A DNA stretch of 64,000 bases from NCBI RefSeq assembly GCF_900107625.1, contig NZ_FNQK01000007.1, positions 62,001 through 126,000 of the forward strand. The letters run 5' to 3'. Shown here piece by piece: positions 46,075-55,200 of this stretch (within the stretch, counting starts at the first letter, position 1; every line of letters starts with the position of its first letter). The notes beneath the pieces were generated by a model, which saw nothing but the letters and a program-made list of their open reading frames with translations, searched no databases and was not told the origin of the DNA. The translations under genes and the position numbers were made by a program. Origin of the DNA: Bizionia paragorgiae (lineage in GTDB: Bacteria > Bacteroidota > Bacteroidia > Flavobacteriales > Flavobacteriaceae).

Positions 46075-46926
46075 TTGAACCTTAAAAATATACCACGTGT
46101 AGAGACTATTTCGAAAGATGACTTTATACGTCATTATTTTAAGCCTCAAAAACCGGTAATTATAGAGCGTTTCATAGAAGATTGGCCAGCTTATTCCAAA
46201 TGGAATTTAGACTATATGAAACAGGTTGCGGGAGAGAAAACTGTTCCGCTATACGACGATAGACCGGTAGATTACAAAGACGGGTTTAACGAACCTCACG
46301 CCACTATGAAAATGAGTGAGTATATAGATTTACTAAAAAGTAAACCTACGAAATACCGTATTTTTTTATGGAATATTTTAAAAGAAGTCCCCGAGCTGCA
46401 AAAGGATTTTAACTTCCCCGATTTTGGCCTAAAGCTAATGAAAGGCTTACCCATGTTGTTCTTTGGAGGAAAAGACTCCTATACCTTTATGCATTACGAT
46501 ATTGATTTGGCCAATATTTTCCATTTTCATTTTGAAGGTAAAAAAGAAATTATCCTTTTTGATCAAAATCAAAACAAGTACTTATATAAAATTCCTCATT
46601 CACTAATTACCAGGGAAGATATTGATTTCTCTAATCCTGATTTTGAAAAATGGCCAGCTTTAAAACAAGCAAACGGCTGGCACGGCGAATTAAATCACGG
46701 TGAAATCTTATACATGCCGGAAGGGTATTGGCATTATATGCGTTATATAACCCCCGGATTCTCTATGAGCTTAAGAGCCATTGCAAGACGACCTAAAAAT
46801 TTAGGAAAAGCCTTATATAATATAATTGTAATGCGTAATTTTGACAACTTAATGAGACGTTTAAAAGGTCAGCAATGGATTGATTGGAAAAACGAAAAAG
46901 CATTAACTAATATTAATAAATCATAA
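46075..46926 (+). CDS. Cupin-like (JmjC-related) domain protein with TTG start
   Basis: 283 residues. A cupin-8/JmjC-like fold with a facial triad H140, D142 (FMHYDID) and H220 (YWHYMRYI). The TTG at 46075 is the only reasonable start: the next in-frame upstream codons lead to a stop, and the first ATG is codon 48, inside the conserved region. The N-terminal KPQKPVIIERFIEDWPAYSKW matches cupin-like hydroxylases, which are Fe(II)/2-oxoglutarate dioxygenases. It may hydroxylate a protein, but the substrate is unknown. A small envelope protein gene follows by 7 bases. Confidence 0.85.
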   Translation: MNLKNIPRVETISKDDFIRHYFKPQKPVIIERFIEDWPAYSKWNLDYMKQVAGEKTVPLYDDRPVDYKDGFNEPHATMKMSEYIDLLKSKPTKYRIFLWNILKEVPELQKDFNFPDFGLKLMKGLPMLFFGGKDSYTFMHYDIDLANIFHFHFEGKKEIILFDQNQNKYLYKIPHSLITREDIDFSNPDFEKWPALKQANGWHGELNHGEILYMPEGYWHYMRYITPGFSMSLRAIARRPKNLGKALYNIIVMRNFDNLMRRLKGQQWIDWKNEKALTNINKS

Positions 46927-46933
46927 TTTAAAC

Positions 46934-47425
46934 ATGAAAAAAATACTACTTATAGCCCTGTTATTTTCTGCATTTATAGCAAATAGCCAATCGTTTACCG
47001 GTAAAGGTGACCAGAAATTTTTTATTGGAGCAAACTTACAAAATAATGCCTCCGGACTTAATATTGGGTACGATTACGGACTGGGAGAAAACTTCTCGAT
47101 AGGTATGAATTCTACCTACGCTTTAAACGTATACAATGGTGTTGACAAAGCTTTTATTGAACGTTTCGATTTAAAAGCAAGGTTTAATGCAAACCTAGGA
47201 AATGTTGTAAACATTAGCGAAAACCTTGATTTCTATCCAGGATTAAGCTTAAGTTTAAAGAATTTTGGTGGGCATTTTGGTATGCGTTATTTCTTTACTA
47301 GTGGTTTCGGAATTTATTCAGAATTCAACACGCCATTAGCAAAATATGACACCGACCGTTTAACACCAGCAGAAAAAATTCACAATCAATTTACAGTAAA
47401 TATTGGCGCTATTTTTAATCTTTAA
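46934..47425 (+). CDS. Small predicted outer-membrane beta-barrel protein
   Basis: 163 residues with a signal peptide (MKKILLIALLFSAFIANSQ). The rest alternates hydrophobic and polar residues in short strands ending with aromatic residues (FFIGANLQ, GLNIGYDYG, FNANLG, FGIYSEFN, QFTVNIGAIFNL), as in an eight-stranded barrel. It looks like a Flavobacteriia-specific family (possibly DUF6646), which I cannot confirm. It starts 7 bases after the cupin-like gene. A strong terminator follows. Confidence 0.72.
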   Translation: MKKILLIALLFSAFIANSQSFTGKGDQKFFIGANLQNNASGLNIGYDYGLGENFSIGMNSTYALNVYNGVDKAFIERFDLKARFNANLGNVVNISENLDFYPGLSLSLKNFGGHFGMRYFFTSGFGIYSEFNTPLAKYDTDRLTPAEKIHNQFTVNIGAIFNL

Positions 47426-47446
47426 GAAAGCCCCACTATAAAGCAT

Positions 47447-47487
47447 AAAAAAAGTCTTTCAAGAGCATCTTGAAAGACTTTTTTTTT
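47447..47487. terminator. Strong bidirectional terminator
   Basis: An 11-bp perfect stem (GTCTTTCAAGA with TCTTGAAAGAC), 3-base loop, seven A before and nine T after. It lies 21 bases after the barrel-protein stop and 8 bases past the recX stop, so it serves both converging genes. Confidence 0.92.
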
Positions 47488-47494
47488 ATATCCT

Positions 47495-47971
47495 TTACTT
47501 AATGAGCTCATTCACCTTATCAAATACCAAATGAGACTCCCAACCACGGTATAACAAATAATCAATTAGCTTTTTCTTTTTCTTATACACATCCTTTTCT
47601 TCTATCAAAAGTGCTTTTTTTTCGGCGAGTTCATTAAAGACTTTATAGTATTCGTCTTCATCGATTTCTTTCATTGCCTGTGTTACATTGTACTTAGAAA
47701 TATCTTTCTTCTTAAGCTCTCTTGTTAGCCGATGTTTGCCCCATTTTTTTATATTAAACTTTCCGCGGACAAAGGTTTTAGCAAAGCGCTCTTCGTTAAG
47801 AAAATTGTGCTCCAATAAATGAACGATAATAAGATCGACCGCTTCTGGTATCATATTCATACCGTATAACTTTTGCTGTACCTCCTGGTGACAGCGCTCT
47901 TGATAGGCACAGTAATGCTCTAGCTTTCTTTTAGCCTCCTCTATGGTATAGGTCTTAGGGTTATGAAACAT
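47495..47971 (-). CDS. recX: Regulatory protein RecX
   Basis: 158 residues, all-helical RecX (three-repeat HTH-like bundle). It binds the RecA filament and limits recombination and the SOS response. Family features are the EEAKRKLEHYCAYQERCHQEVQQKL start, the LLEHNFLNEERFAKTFVRGKF repeat and the C-terminal YLLYRGWESHLVFDKVNE. recA is not next to it. It ends at a shared terminator. Confidence 0.92.
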   Translation of the reverse strand: MFHNPKTYTIEEAKRKLEHYCAYQERCHQEVQQKLYGMNMIPEAVDLIIVHLLEHNFLNEERFAKTFVRGKFNIKKWGKHRLTRELKKKDISKYNVTQAMKEIDEDEYYKVFNELAEKKALLIEEKDVYKKKKKLIDYLLYRGWESHLVFDKVNELIK

Positions 47972-48029
47972 AGGGTAAAAATAAACTATTAGAACAAAAC
48001 AACACGAAGTAGTAAGCCTGCTCTTCTTT

Positions 48030-50462
48030 TTACAGTGTGTATTTTAAGGATAAAATAAGATTTCTACCTGGAGCAGCAATTCCTGACGAATACGTTTTGT
48101 AACGCTCATCGGTTATATTCTCTAAACTAGAGGTTAACATAATAGCCTCGTTAACTTGGTACTGCAATCTAAAATTAAGTGTATACCACGATGGCGAATA
48201 GGGCTGACCATTAGCATCTAAGGCATAGATATAGTCTTTATTTATTTCTGAAGGTGCTAACTTGTAAAACGACAGTTCGCTATTGTATTTTAAATAGGCA
48301 TCGGTAGTCAATTTATTATTTTGCCATATAAAGTGTGTATTTCCAAAATTGGGAGCAACGTGTCTTACAGGTACCTCAACAGTATTTGTAGTTTCAGAAC
48401 CACTTACGACTGAGTACTGAGAGGTTATTTTAAAAGCTTCTGAAATATTAATTTTTGTCCCCAGTTCGAATCCGTAAATACGGGCCTCAGAAGCATTTTG
48501 AAGGGATTGTACTGTACTTAACTCGCCATTATACATAATCTCTGTCTCTCCGTTTAAATCACCATCTTTACGCACTAAAGCATCATCTAAATAGGTATAA
48601 TACGTAGCGGCATCAAGTACCACCTTATCACTAAAGTTTAAAGTTAACCCCAACTCCCCACCATAGGCATACTCCGATTTCAAATTAGCATTTGGCACAA
48701 CAACAGCACCAGGCTCAGAATCGAATACCTTACCTATATCATCAATATTCGGTGCTCTAAAAGCAGTCGATAAATTAAAGCGCCATTGCAGCGTTTCATT
48801 AGGCAACCAACTAACCCCTGCCGACCCTGTTAAGGCATCTGCCGTATTTTTAGACTCTGAAAAGGGTAAATTTAAATAAGCGTTATTGGCTTTAAAATCG
48901 GCAAAAGAAGTGATGTAATTATACCTCAAGCCCGTTTGAAAAACAAAGTTAGTATTGGGTTTGTATTTTAAACTCGAATAAATTGCTGCCGATTGCCATC
49001 GTGCACCATTAGGATATCTAGATACCGTGTGTGCCGTTTCGCCTGTTAGTATATTCTCCTTTTTAGCACTAGACCCCACGTGGTTATAAATATATTCTGC
49101 ACCGTAATGAAATACGGTCTTATCGCTTAATCTTTTCTCTAAATCTAAATTAAAAGACAAGGCATTGACAGCTTCCTCTTTAATGGATCGTGAAATCGAA
49201 TTAAAATTTCTATCTACCCTACTTTCTTGAAAATTTTGGAACGCCACAGTAGCCTGAATTTTATCGTATAAATTTGAACCACTACTTAGTTTCGTCACGT
49301 TTAAATTAGTCATAAACCATCGTTGAGGCCCATAATACCACTCGGCAGATTTTAAAACATCTCCCTTATAGCGAATCAAGCGATCGTATCTTGGAGTATT
49401 TGACGTTGTGGTATAAAACACTCCCAAATCAAAACTTAAATTTTCTTTGGGCTCAAAACGCACTTTTTGCATGAGATTGATTTGCTCGTAACCCGTTTGC
49501 TTTTGAAGTCTAGGGTTTGCATTTTTAATCACCACATCTTCTCCTTGTTGCGTCACAACATACTCTGGTCTTAAATAGTCCGTAGGTCCGTTTGTACCCA
49601 TTCGCAAATCATCGAAATAGCTATAACTCACATGAGATAAAAACGCCCATTTTTCTTTTCCAAAATTAAAATCTACATGCGCTGTTTTTTCCTGATTTGC
49701 ACTGGCATAGCGTATAACAGCTTGGGCTTTTGTGTATAGTTTATCTGAATAAGAGAGTTGCGGCTTTTGTGTATAAAAACTCATAACACCCCCGATAGCA
49801 TCACTACCATAAATAATAGATCCTGCACCTAAGGTTACCTCCGTTTTTTGTATTGAAAAAGGATCGATAGCAATCACATTTTGAAGGTTGCCTCCTCTAA
49901 AGATAGCATTATTCATACGCACACCATCTACAGTAATCAAAAGTCTATTGGTCGAAAACCCTCTAATTATAGGACTACCACCACCCAACTGACTTTTCTG
50001 AATATACACTTGTCCGGTATTCTCTAAAGCATCAGCACTAGTTTGCGGATTACTTAAGGCTATAGATTTAGCATTTAAACTAATAATTTTATTGGGAATA
50101 TCGCGCTTGTCCTGCTTAAATCGAGAGGCAGAAATAACTATTTCGTCTAGAGCTTCATTATTCGCTTCAAGAACGACTACTGACTTTTTAAGTGTTGATT
50201 TTTTAATTTTTTTTAGCTGATATGCTATATGCTTAAAATAAACTTTATCGTCAAAATTAAAACGTGAGAGATTAACTTCTCCCTTAAAATCACTCACCTC
50301 GCTTAATGTTTTCTCTTTATTAAAAACAGCAACTCCGGCTATAGGCTCATGGGTGTCGTGATCTACTATTTGAATCGTCTGTCCGTGTACCAAACATGAG
50401 AGTAACACTGCACATAACACACTAAAATATTTTTTATTTACACACTTAGCTAAATACTTCAT
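48030..50462 (-). CDS. TonB-dependent receptor
   Basis: 810 residues. Signal peptide to about residue 27 (CLVHGQ), a short CarboxypepD_reg-like domain (about 28-105, IQIVDHDTHEPIAGVAVF), plug (about 110-235, IVISASRFKQDKRDIPNKI, GGGSPIIRGFSTNRLLITVDGV, GAGSIIYGSDAIGGVMSF) and barrel. The SASRF and GSDAIGG motifs resemble haem/vitamin-type receptors, but the ligand is unknown. The start overlaps the 3' end of recO by 17 bases, so it is translated from the porZ-recO transcript. Confidence 0.93.
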   Translation of the reverse strand: MKYLAKCVNKKYFSVLCAVLLSCLVHGQTIQIVDHDTHEPIAGVAVFNKEKTLSEVSDFKGEVNLSRFNFDDKVYFKHIAYQLKKIKKSTLKKSVVVLEANNEALDEIVISASRFKQDKRDIPNKIISLNAKSIALSNPQTSADALENTGQVYIQKSQLGGGSPIIRGFSTNRLLITVDGVRMNNAIFRGGNLQNVIAIDPFSIQKTEVTLGAGSIIYGSDAIGGVMSFYTQKPQLSYSDKLYTKAQAVIRYASANQEKTAHVDFNFGKEKWAFLSHVSYSYFDDLRMGTNGPTDYLRPEYVVTQQGEDVVIKNANPRLQKQTGYEQINLMQKVRFEPKENLSFDLGVFYTTTSNTPRYDRLIRYKGDVLKSAEWYYGPQRWFMTNLNVTKLSSGSNLYDKIQATVAFQNFQESRVDRNFNSISRSIKEEAVNALSFNLDLEKRLSDKTVFHYGAEYIYNHVGSSAKKENILTGETAHTVSRYPNGARWQSAAIYSSLKYKPNTNFVFQTGLRYNYITSFADFKANNAYLNLPFSESKNTADALTGSAGVSWLPNETLQWRFNLSTAFRAPNIDDIGKVFDSEPGAVVVPNANLKSEYAYGGELGLTLNFSDKVVLDAATYYTYLDDALVRKDGDLNGETEIMYNGELSTVQSLQNASEARIYGFELGTKINISEAFKITSQYSVVSGSETTNTVEVPVRHVAPNFGNTHFIWQNNKLTTDAYLKYNSELSFYKLAPSEINKDYIYALDANGQPYSPSWYTLNFRLQYQVNEAIMLTSSLENITDERYKTYSSGIAAPGRNLILSLKYTL

Positions 50463-51165
50463 TGAAGACTTGTAGAGATTTTGGTTTTTTAAATGCCCCT
50501 AAATGCAACTCAAAATACAGCAACATAACCCCTAAAAAGGCTTGCCGTTGAGACCCATTTATTTTCACTAATTCTAAAGCATCAAAATTTGTGCCCAATA
50601 GCTGTTTTAAAAGTATTAAGTTTTCTCCCGAAATGCAATACTTACTTTCTTTCAAATATTGGAACTCGCCATCATACAAATTAAAGTACGGTGCATCTAT
50701 CGCTGTTTTATCGGGATAAAACCCAAGATGCTTAGATAGGTTTAATAGAAATAGCAGATGAAAATTAGCGTAAGTTTCATTAGTATCAAGCCATTGCAAG
50801 GTGGCCTCTAAAAAGTTAAAGAGCGTATCGTTTTGCTCTTCTTCTTGTAAAGAACTGGATAGCACTTCAGCTAAAAACATCACAATAGCACTTTTTAAAA
50901 CATGCGTATGCAAAGTACTGTACAAGTAACTCGTTTTAACTTCTTTAATATATTGTAATCCGCGTTTCTCTTTGTGGTCGGTAACCAAATGAAGTTGTGA
51001 TAACTCCTGAAAATAAGCGACTTTAGAATAGGCTTTTTTTGATTTGAAAACACCGCGTAATAAATAACTAACAATGCCCTCCTTTTGAGTATAGCATTTA
51101 ACAATTAAGTCATTGTCTTTATACTTAATTTTCGATAGCACTATTGCTTTTGTGGCCGTAAACAT
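50446..51165 (-). CDS. recO: DNA repair protein RecO
   Basis: 239 residues. An N-terminal OB fold (about 1-80, TKAIVLSKIKYKDNDLIVKCYTQ) is followed by an all-helical domain. RecO works with RecR to load RecA onto SSB-coated DNA. The zinc-binding CxxC pair of some RecO proteins is not visible. The ATG overlaps the stop of porZ (TAATG, one base), and its own 3' end overlaps the start of the next TonB receptor. Confidence 0.93.
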   Translation of the reverse strand: MFTATKAIVLSKIKYKDNDLIVKCYTQKEGIVSYLLRGVFKSKKAYSKVAYFQELSQLHLVTDHKEKRGLQYIKEVKTSYLYSTLHTHVLKSAIVMFLAEVLSSSLQEEEQNDTLFNFLEATLQWLDTNETYANFHLLFLLNLSKHLGFYPDKTAIDAPYFNLYDGEFQYLKESKYCISGENLILLKQLLGTNFDALELVKINGSQRQAFLGVMLLYFELHLGAFKKPKSLQVFNEVFS

Positions 51166-53516
51166 TAGCGTACCACCATTATTTTTAGCACTTTGGTTTC
51201 AAAGCTATCTAAATCTGATAATAAAATGAGGTAAACTCCAGACGCCACGGTTTTACCGGCTAAATTTTTACCATTCCATAAGGCTGTTCCCCCATCAACT
51301 TCTAAATTATAGCCTCTAAATTTAGTATTCGTTCGCGATTCAGCTTCAGTCACTAAATTCCCTTCAATATCCGTGATTTTTATATTTACATTTTTGGTAA
51401 GACCTTTAATTTTTACTTTTTCTTGATTAATATTAAAGGTAGGACGTACTGGATTTGGATAAACAAATGCGTTTTCTAAACTTTCTTGTGCCTTGGAAGT
51501 ATCACTCTTAAAGGACACAACACCTTTATCGGTAGCCATATAAACTATACCATTAACCTCATCTAAAGCAATATCTACTATGTTGTTTGATGGTAGTGGT
51601 GAGTTATCCATAGTAAAATGGTAAATGGTTTTCTGTCCATCGGCAGATAAATAGTACACCCCCGTTCCTAATGTTGAAATCCATTTATTATTAGATCCAT
51701 CCACTTCGATACTCGTTATAAACTGCTGGTAAAGTAATTCGCTTGCCGTACCATTATCTAAAACAATAATTGAAGACACCTTAAAGTTAGGATTGCTAAA
51801 AAAATCTGATCCACTATAAATTACTCGCAATCCCTTTCCCGTACCTATCCAAACGGTGTTACTATTATCTACAGCAACACTATACACCTGGGCTATAGGC
51901 ATGTTTAAGTCTTCTGTAGAAATATTTTTTAATAGGTTTTCACCTCCAGTATTATCGAAACCAATAATTCCTGATTTATAACCACCTATCCATTTCACTC
52001 CATTATCGTCCACATCCATATCGCCATATCCAAACTCCGAGTTTGCCGTAGGAAGTATCGCACTAAAATTATAACTCCCCCAAGCTCCAGTACTCATATT
52101 AAAGGACTTTAAAGGACTAGTCGTTTTTGCATTGGTACACCACAAAACACCGTCTTTATCGATTACCGAAGCACTATTGCGTATATCAATTACGGACGCG
52201 CTAGAGGATTGAAAACTACTATTATTCACACTGTATAATACTTCTGGAATGTCATTATTAACTTCCAACAAGCCATGTACAAAAGAGTTGATAAAAACCT
52301 GATTATAATTTAAAGGGTTTACATTAATCTTATTTAAATTCACTGCTCCTAACACACTATCGAACGGGATATTAACCCATTCGTCTTGTTTTAAATGACT
52401 AAATCCTCGTGTTCTTAAAGGAAAAGGATTAAAAGACACGGAATAATCACCATACGTTATCCATAGATTTTTATCTGCAGCAGCTATAGCAAAAGCATTA
52501 TTTGAAATTGGGCTATCAGGATGAACTTCTTTATACTCTAAAGGCGCATTAAATGAAGCTTTTAAAACACCAAATCCAATACGTCCAGTATCAAAATCAC
52601 CTTTTGTTCCAATATATGCATAGTCTCCGATACTAATTCCTGAAGTAAACTCTGTATTAAAGTCACTCACCACATCAGACTGCGATAGAAGGCTTAAATT
52701 TTCATCATAAACATAAAAGGATTTTAAGGTTGTAATTTGTAATCTATTTTCTTCAGATTGTATTTGAACAGACGTTGTATTATACGACACACGCTCAACG
52801 AATGTAGTATTTACCAATTCATATAATTTATTCACATTTCGCAATGCATAGAGTTTATTATTTAAAGACTCCACACCAACCCAATTAAAAGCATTAATTA
52901 ACTGCCACTCTTGAAAATTAACCAAGTTAGGACTGGATACATCTGCTCTTCGCATTCCGGAAGTTGTAGCGGCATAAATAAAACCATCATTTATTGCCGT
53001 TTGATTCACCTTTAATTGCGCTCCGCCATTTCCAATAAAATAAGTGTCTCCAAACTCTAAATTTTGAATGTCGTATAAGGAAATTCCATAATCTGTAGAA
53101 ATATAGGCAAAACCATTATACACTCTAAAATGGTTTATTTTTTTATCTATGGGAGGAATCGACGGTTTATTTAAAATATCGACAACCGTAGTAAATTTAT
53201 TTGTAGACTCGCTATAGACTTGCACTAAACCATTATCAAAACCAATTAATAAAACACCTTGATTCTCGGCATATTTAATTGCAGAAATAGGCTCTCCAGA
53301 CAACCCATTAATGGTAGAAAGCTTATCCATTTCATTGGTTTGAGTATTGTAAATAAAAATAGCATTATCTGCTGCACCAAACACCAGATTAGCGCTTTGA
53401 GAAATATCCTTAATATCTAAATAACTGAAATACCCTTGCCAATCTCTAGTAAAATCTTGAGCATAGTTTAATGCAGGAATTAAAAATAAAAGTATAAGTA
53501 AGGTTTTAATTTTCAT
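51165..53516 (-). CDS. porZ: PorZ-like type IX secretion protein
   Basis: 783 residues from ATG 53516 (MKIKTLLILLFLIPALNYAQ, a good signal peptide; the frame is open to 53579). Two seven-bladed beta-propellers cover about 20-650, with repeated blades of the two-component-regulator-propeller type (ITSIEVDGSNNKWISTLGTGVYYL). A C-terminal T9SS-type-A sorting domain (FVYPNPVRPTFNINQ to the end) closes the protein. This matches PorZ, part of the attachment complex that links T9SS cargo to anionic LPS. An exact -7 element lies at 53558-53565. recO overlaps its stop. Confidence 0.85.
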   Translation of the reverse strand: MKIKTLLILLFLIPALNYAQDFTRDWQGYFSYLDIKDISQSANLVFGAADNAIFIYNTQTNEMDKLSTINGLSGEPISAIKYAENQGVLLIGFDNGLVQVYSESTNKFTTVVDILNKPSIPPIDKKINHFRVYNGFAYISTDYGISLYDIQNLEFGDTYFIGNGGAQLKVNQTAINDGFIYAATTSGMRRADVSSPNLVNFQEWQLINAFNWVGVESLNNKLYALRNVNKLYELVNTTFVERVSYNTTSVQIQSEENRLQITTLKSFYVYDENLSLLSQSDVVSDFNTEFTSGISIGDYAYIGTKGDFDTGRIGFGVLKASFNAPLEYKEVHPDSPISNNAFAIAAADKNLWITYGDYSVSFNPFPLRTRGFSHLKQDEWVNIPFDSVLGAVNLNKINVNPLNYNQVFINSFVHGLLEVNNDIPEVLYSVNNSSFQSSSASVIDIRNSASVIDKDGVLWCTNAKTTSPLKSFNMSTGAWGSYNFSAILPTANSEFGYGDMDVDDNGVKWIGGYKSGIIGFDNTGGENLLKNISTEDLNMPIAQVYSVAVDNSNTVWIGTGKGLRVIYSGSDFFSNPNFKVSSIIVLDNGTASELLYQQFITSIEVDGSNNKWISTLGTGVYYLSADGQKTIYHFTMDNSPLPSNNIVDIALDEVNGIVYMATDKGVVSFKSDTSKAQESLENAFVYPNPVRPTFNINQEKVKIKGLTKNVNIKITDIEGNLVTEAESRTNTKFRGYNLEVDGGTALWNGKNLAGKTVASGVYLILLSDLDSFETKVLKIMVVR

Positions 53517-53557
53517 GCGTTCAATATTCGATATATCTAGTATAACGTTAATTACTA

Positions 53558-53565
53558 CAAAAATA
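53558..53565 (-). promoter_or_regulatory. -7 promoter element of the porZ-recO-receptor operon
   Basis: On the minus strand TATTTTTG matches TAnnTTTG exactly, 42 bases before the porZ ATG. Confidence 0.45.
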
Positions 53566-53573
53566 TATACAAA

Positions 53574-53604
53574 AAACAATAAAGCCCCTTAGAAGGAGCT
53601 TTTT
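53574..53604 (-). terminator. Terminator after gdhA
   Basis: An AAAGC..CCT/AGG..GCTTT hairpin with one mismatch and a 4-base loop. On the minus strand it is followed by TTTATTGTTTTTT. It starts about 22 bases past the gdhA stop. Confidence 0.65.
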
Positions 53605-53625
53605 ATTACAGTTTAAACATGATCC

Positions 53626-54969
53626 CTATACCACGCCTTGTGCGATGATCGCATCGGCAACTTTTACAAACCCTGCAATATTAGCTCCTTTAACATAGTC
53701 TACACCTCCTATATCATTAACCCCATAAGTTTCACAAGAAGAGTGGATGTGCTTCATTATATCTTTTAGCTTGTTATCGACCTCCTCTTTAGTCCAACTT
53801 AACCGTATAGCATTTTGGCTCATCTCCAACCCCGATGTTGCTACCCCTCCAGCATTCGCTGCTTTTCCTGGAGCGAACAATACATTAGAATTCTGAAAAA
53901 CCGCAATTGCATCGGGGGTTGATGGCATATTTGCACCTTCGGCGACCACCAGCACCTTATTCTTAACCAACACCTCAGCTTCTTCCTTATTTAATTCATT
54001 TTGAGTCGCACAAGGAATAGCAATATCACATGGAACAGCCCAAGGGCGCTCGCCGCTAAAATATTTAGCCTGTTTATACGTATTAAGATAGTCTTGAATA
54101 CGCCCTCTATTTTCATTTTTTATGGTCATAATGACCTTTAACTTTTCAGTGTTGATACCTTCCTTATCATAAATATATCCCGAAGAATCAGACATTGCAA
54201 CAACCTTCCCTCCTAACTCTGTTACTTTTTCACAGGCATACTGAGCGACATTCCCAGAGCCAGATATGACAACCGTTTTATTTTTTATGGCGTCATTTAT
54301 CCGCTGTAACATACTTTGAATAAAATACACACAACCATAACCAGTAGCCTCTGGCCGAATTAAAGACCCTCCATAAGACAAGCCCTTGCCGGTTAACACA
54401 CCTGTAAATTCATTTTTTAATTTTTTATAATACCCAAATAGAAAACCTATTTCACGAGCACCTACTCCCATATCTCCTGCTGGAACATCTGTGTTTTCGC
54501 CAATATGCCTATATAATTCACTCATAAATGACTGACAAAACCGCATCACCTCATTATCACTCTTTCCCTTAGGGTTAAAATCACTCCCTCCTTTACCGCC
54601 TCCTAAAGGCAGACTGGTTAAACTATTTTTAAAAACTTGTTCGAATCCTGAAAATTTTAGAATACTTAAATTAACAGAGGGATGAAATCGTAAACCACCT
54701 TTATACGGTCCGATAGCAGAATTAAACTCAACTCTAAACCCGCGGTTGACTAGCACTTTCCCTGAATCATCCACCCAAGATACACGGAACATAATTACTC
54801 TTTCGGGCTCGACCATCCGCTCCAAAAGCATCCTATTTTGATACTTAGGTGTTTGCTCAATAAAAGGAATTACTATTTCGGCTACTTCATAAACCGCTTG
54901 CAGAAACTCATCTTCATTACGATTCTTATTCTTAACCGCATTAAAAAAGTCTTTAATTTTAGAATCCAT
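53626..54969 (-). CDS. gdhA: NADP-specific glutamate dehydrogenase
   Basis: Reductive amination of 2-oxoglutarate to glutamate. 447 residues, the length of the hexameric NADP-dependent bacterial enzyme. The N-terminal domain has GPYKGGLRFHPSVN, the catalytic LGGGKGGSDFNPKGKS and the DVPAGDMGVGAREIGF segment. The Rossmann domain has the dinucleotide loop VISGSGNVAQYACEK with Ser/Asp after it, and VAEGANMPSTPDA follows. Single-gene unit with a hairpin terminator. The nearest upstream gene is the decayed THC0290_0291-like gene on the other strand. Confidence 0.97.
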   Translation of the reverse strand: MDSKIKDFFNAVKNKNRNEDEFLQAVYEVAEIVIPFIEQTPKYQNRMLLERMVEPERVIMFRVSWVDDSGKVLVNRGFRVEFNSAIGPYKGGLRFHPSVNLSILKFSGFEQVFKNSLTSLPLGGGKGGSDFNPKGKSDNEVMRFCQSFMSELYRHIGENTDVPAGDMGVGAREIGFLFGYYKKLKNEFTGVLTGKGLSYGGSLIRPEATGYGCVYFIQSMLQRINDAIKNKTVVISGSGNVAQYACEKVTELGGKVVAMSDSSGYIYDKEGINTEKLKVIMTIKNENRGRIQDYLNTYKQAKYFSGERPWAVPCDIAIPCATQNELNKEEAEVLVKNKVLVVAEGANMPSTPDAIAVFQNSNVLFAPGKAANAGGVATSGLEMSQNAIRLSWTKEEVDNKLKDIMKHIHSSCETYGVNDIGGVDYVKGANIAGFVKVADAIIAQGVV

Positions 54970-55151
54970 AATTAAAAAAGTTTAAATTAATTACCAGTAA
55001 CACCACTAATTTATAGACCAAAACTTAAATTTATTGTATTACATTTCACCTTACATCAATTTAAAGCTTTTATTATAATAATGTGATAAGATCAATAACT
55101 TTATGAGTTATATTATTAATAACCTTTAAGTTACCATAATTTTAAATCTTT

Positions 55152-55165
55152 GTACTTTAAAGTAC
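55152..55165. repeat. Perfect 14-bp palindrome upstream of the pseudogene
   Basis: GTACTTTAAAGTAC, directly after a near-consensus -7 (AATCTTTG). It may be an operator of the decayed gene or of gdhA 180 bases away on the other strand; otherwise unexplained. The rest of 54970-55200 shows no clear feature. Confidence 0.35.
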
Positions 55166-55200
55166 TCTAAATTTCTCATTTTTATGTTTCGAGATTTGTT

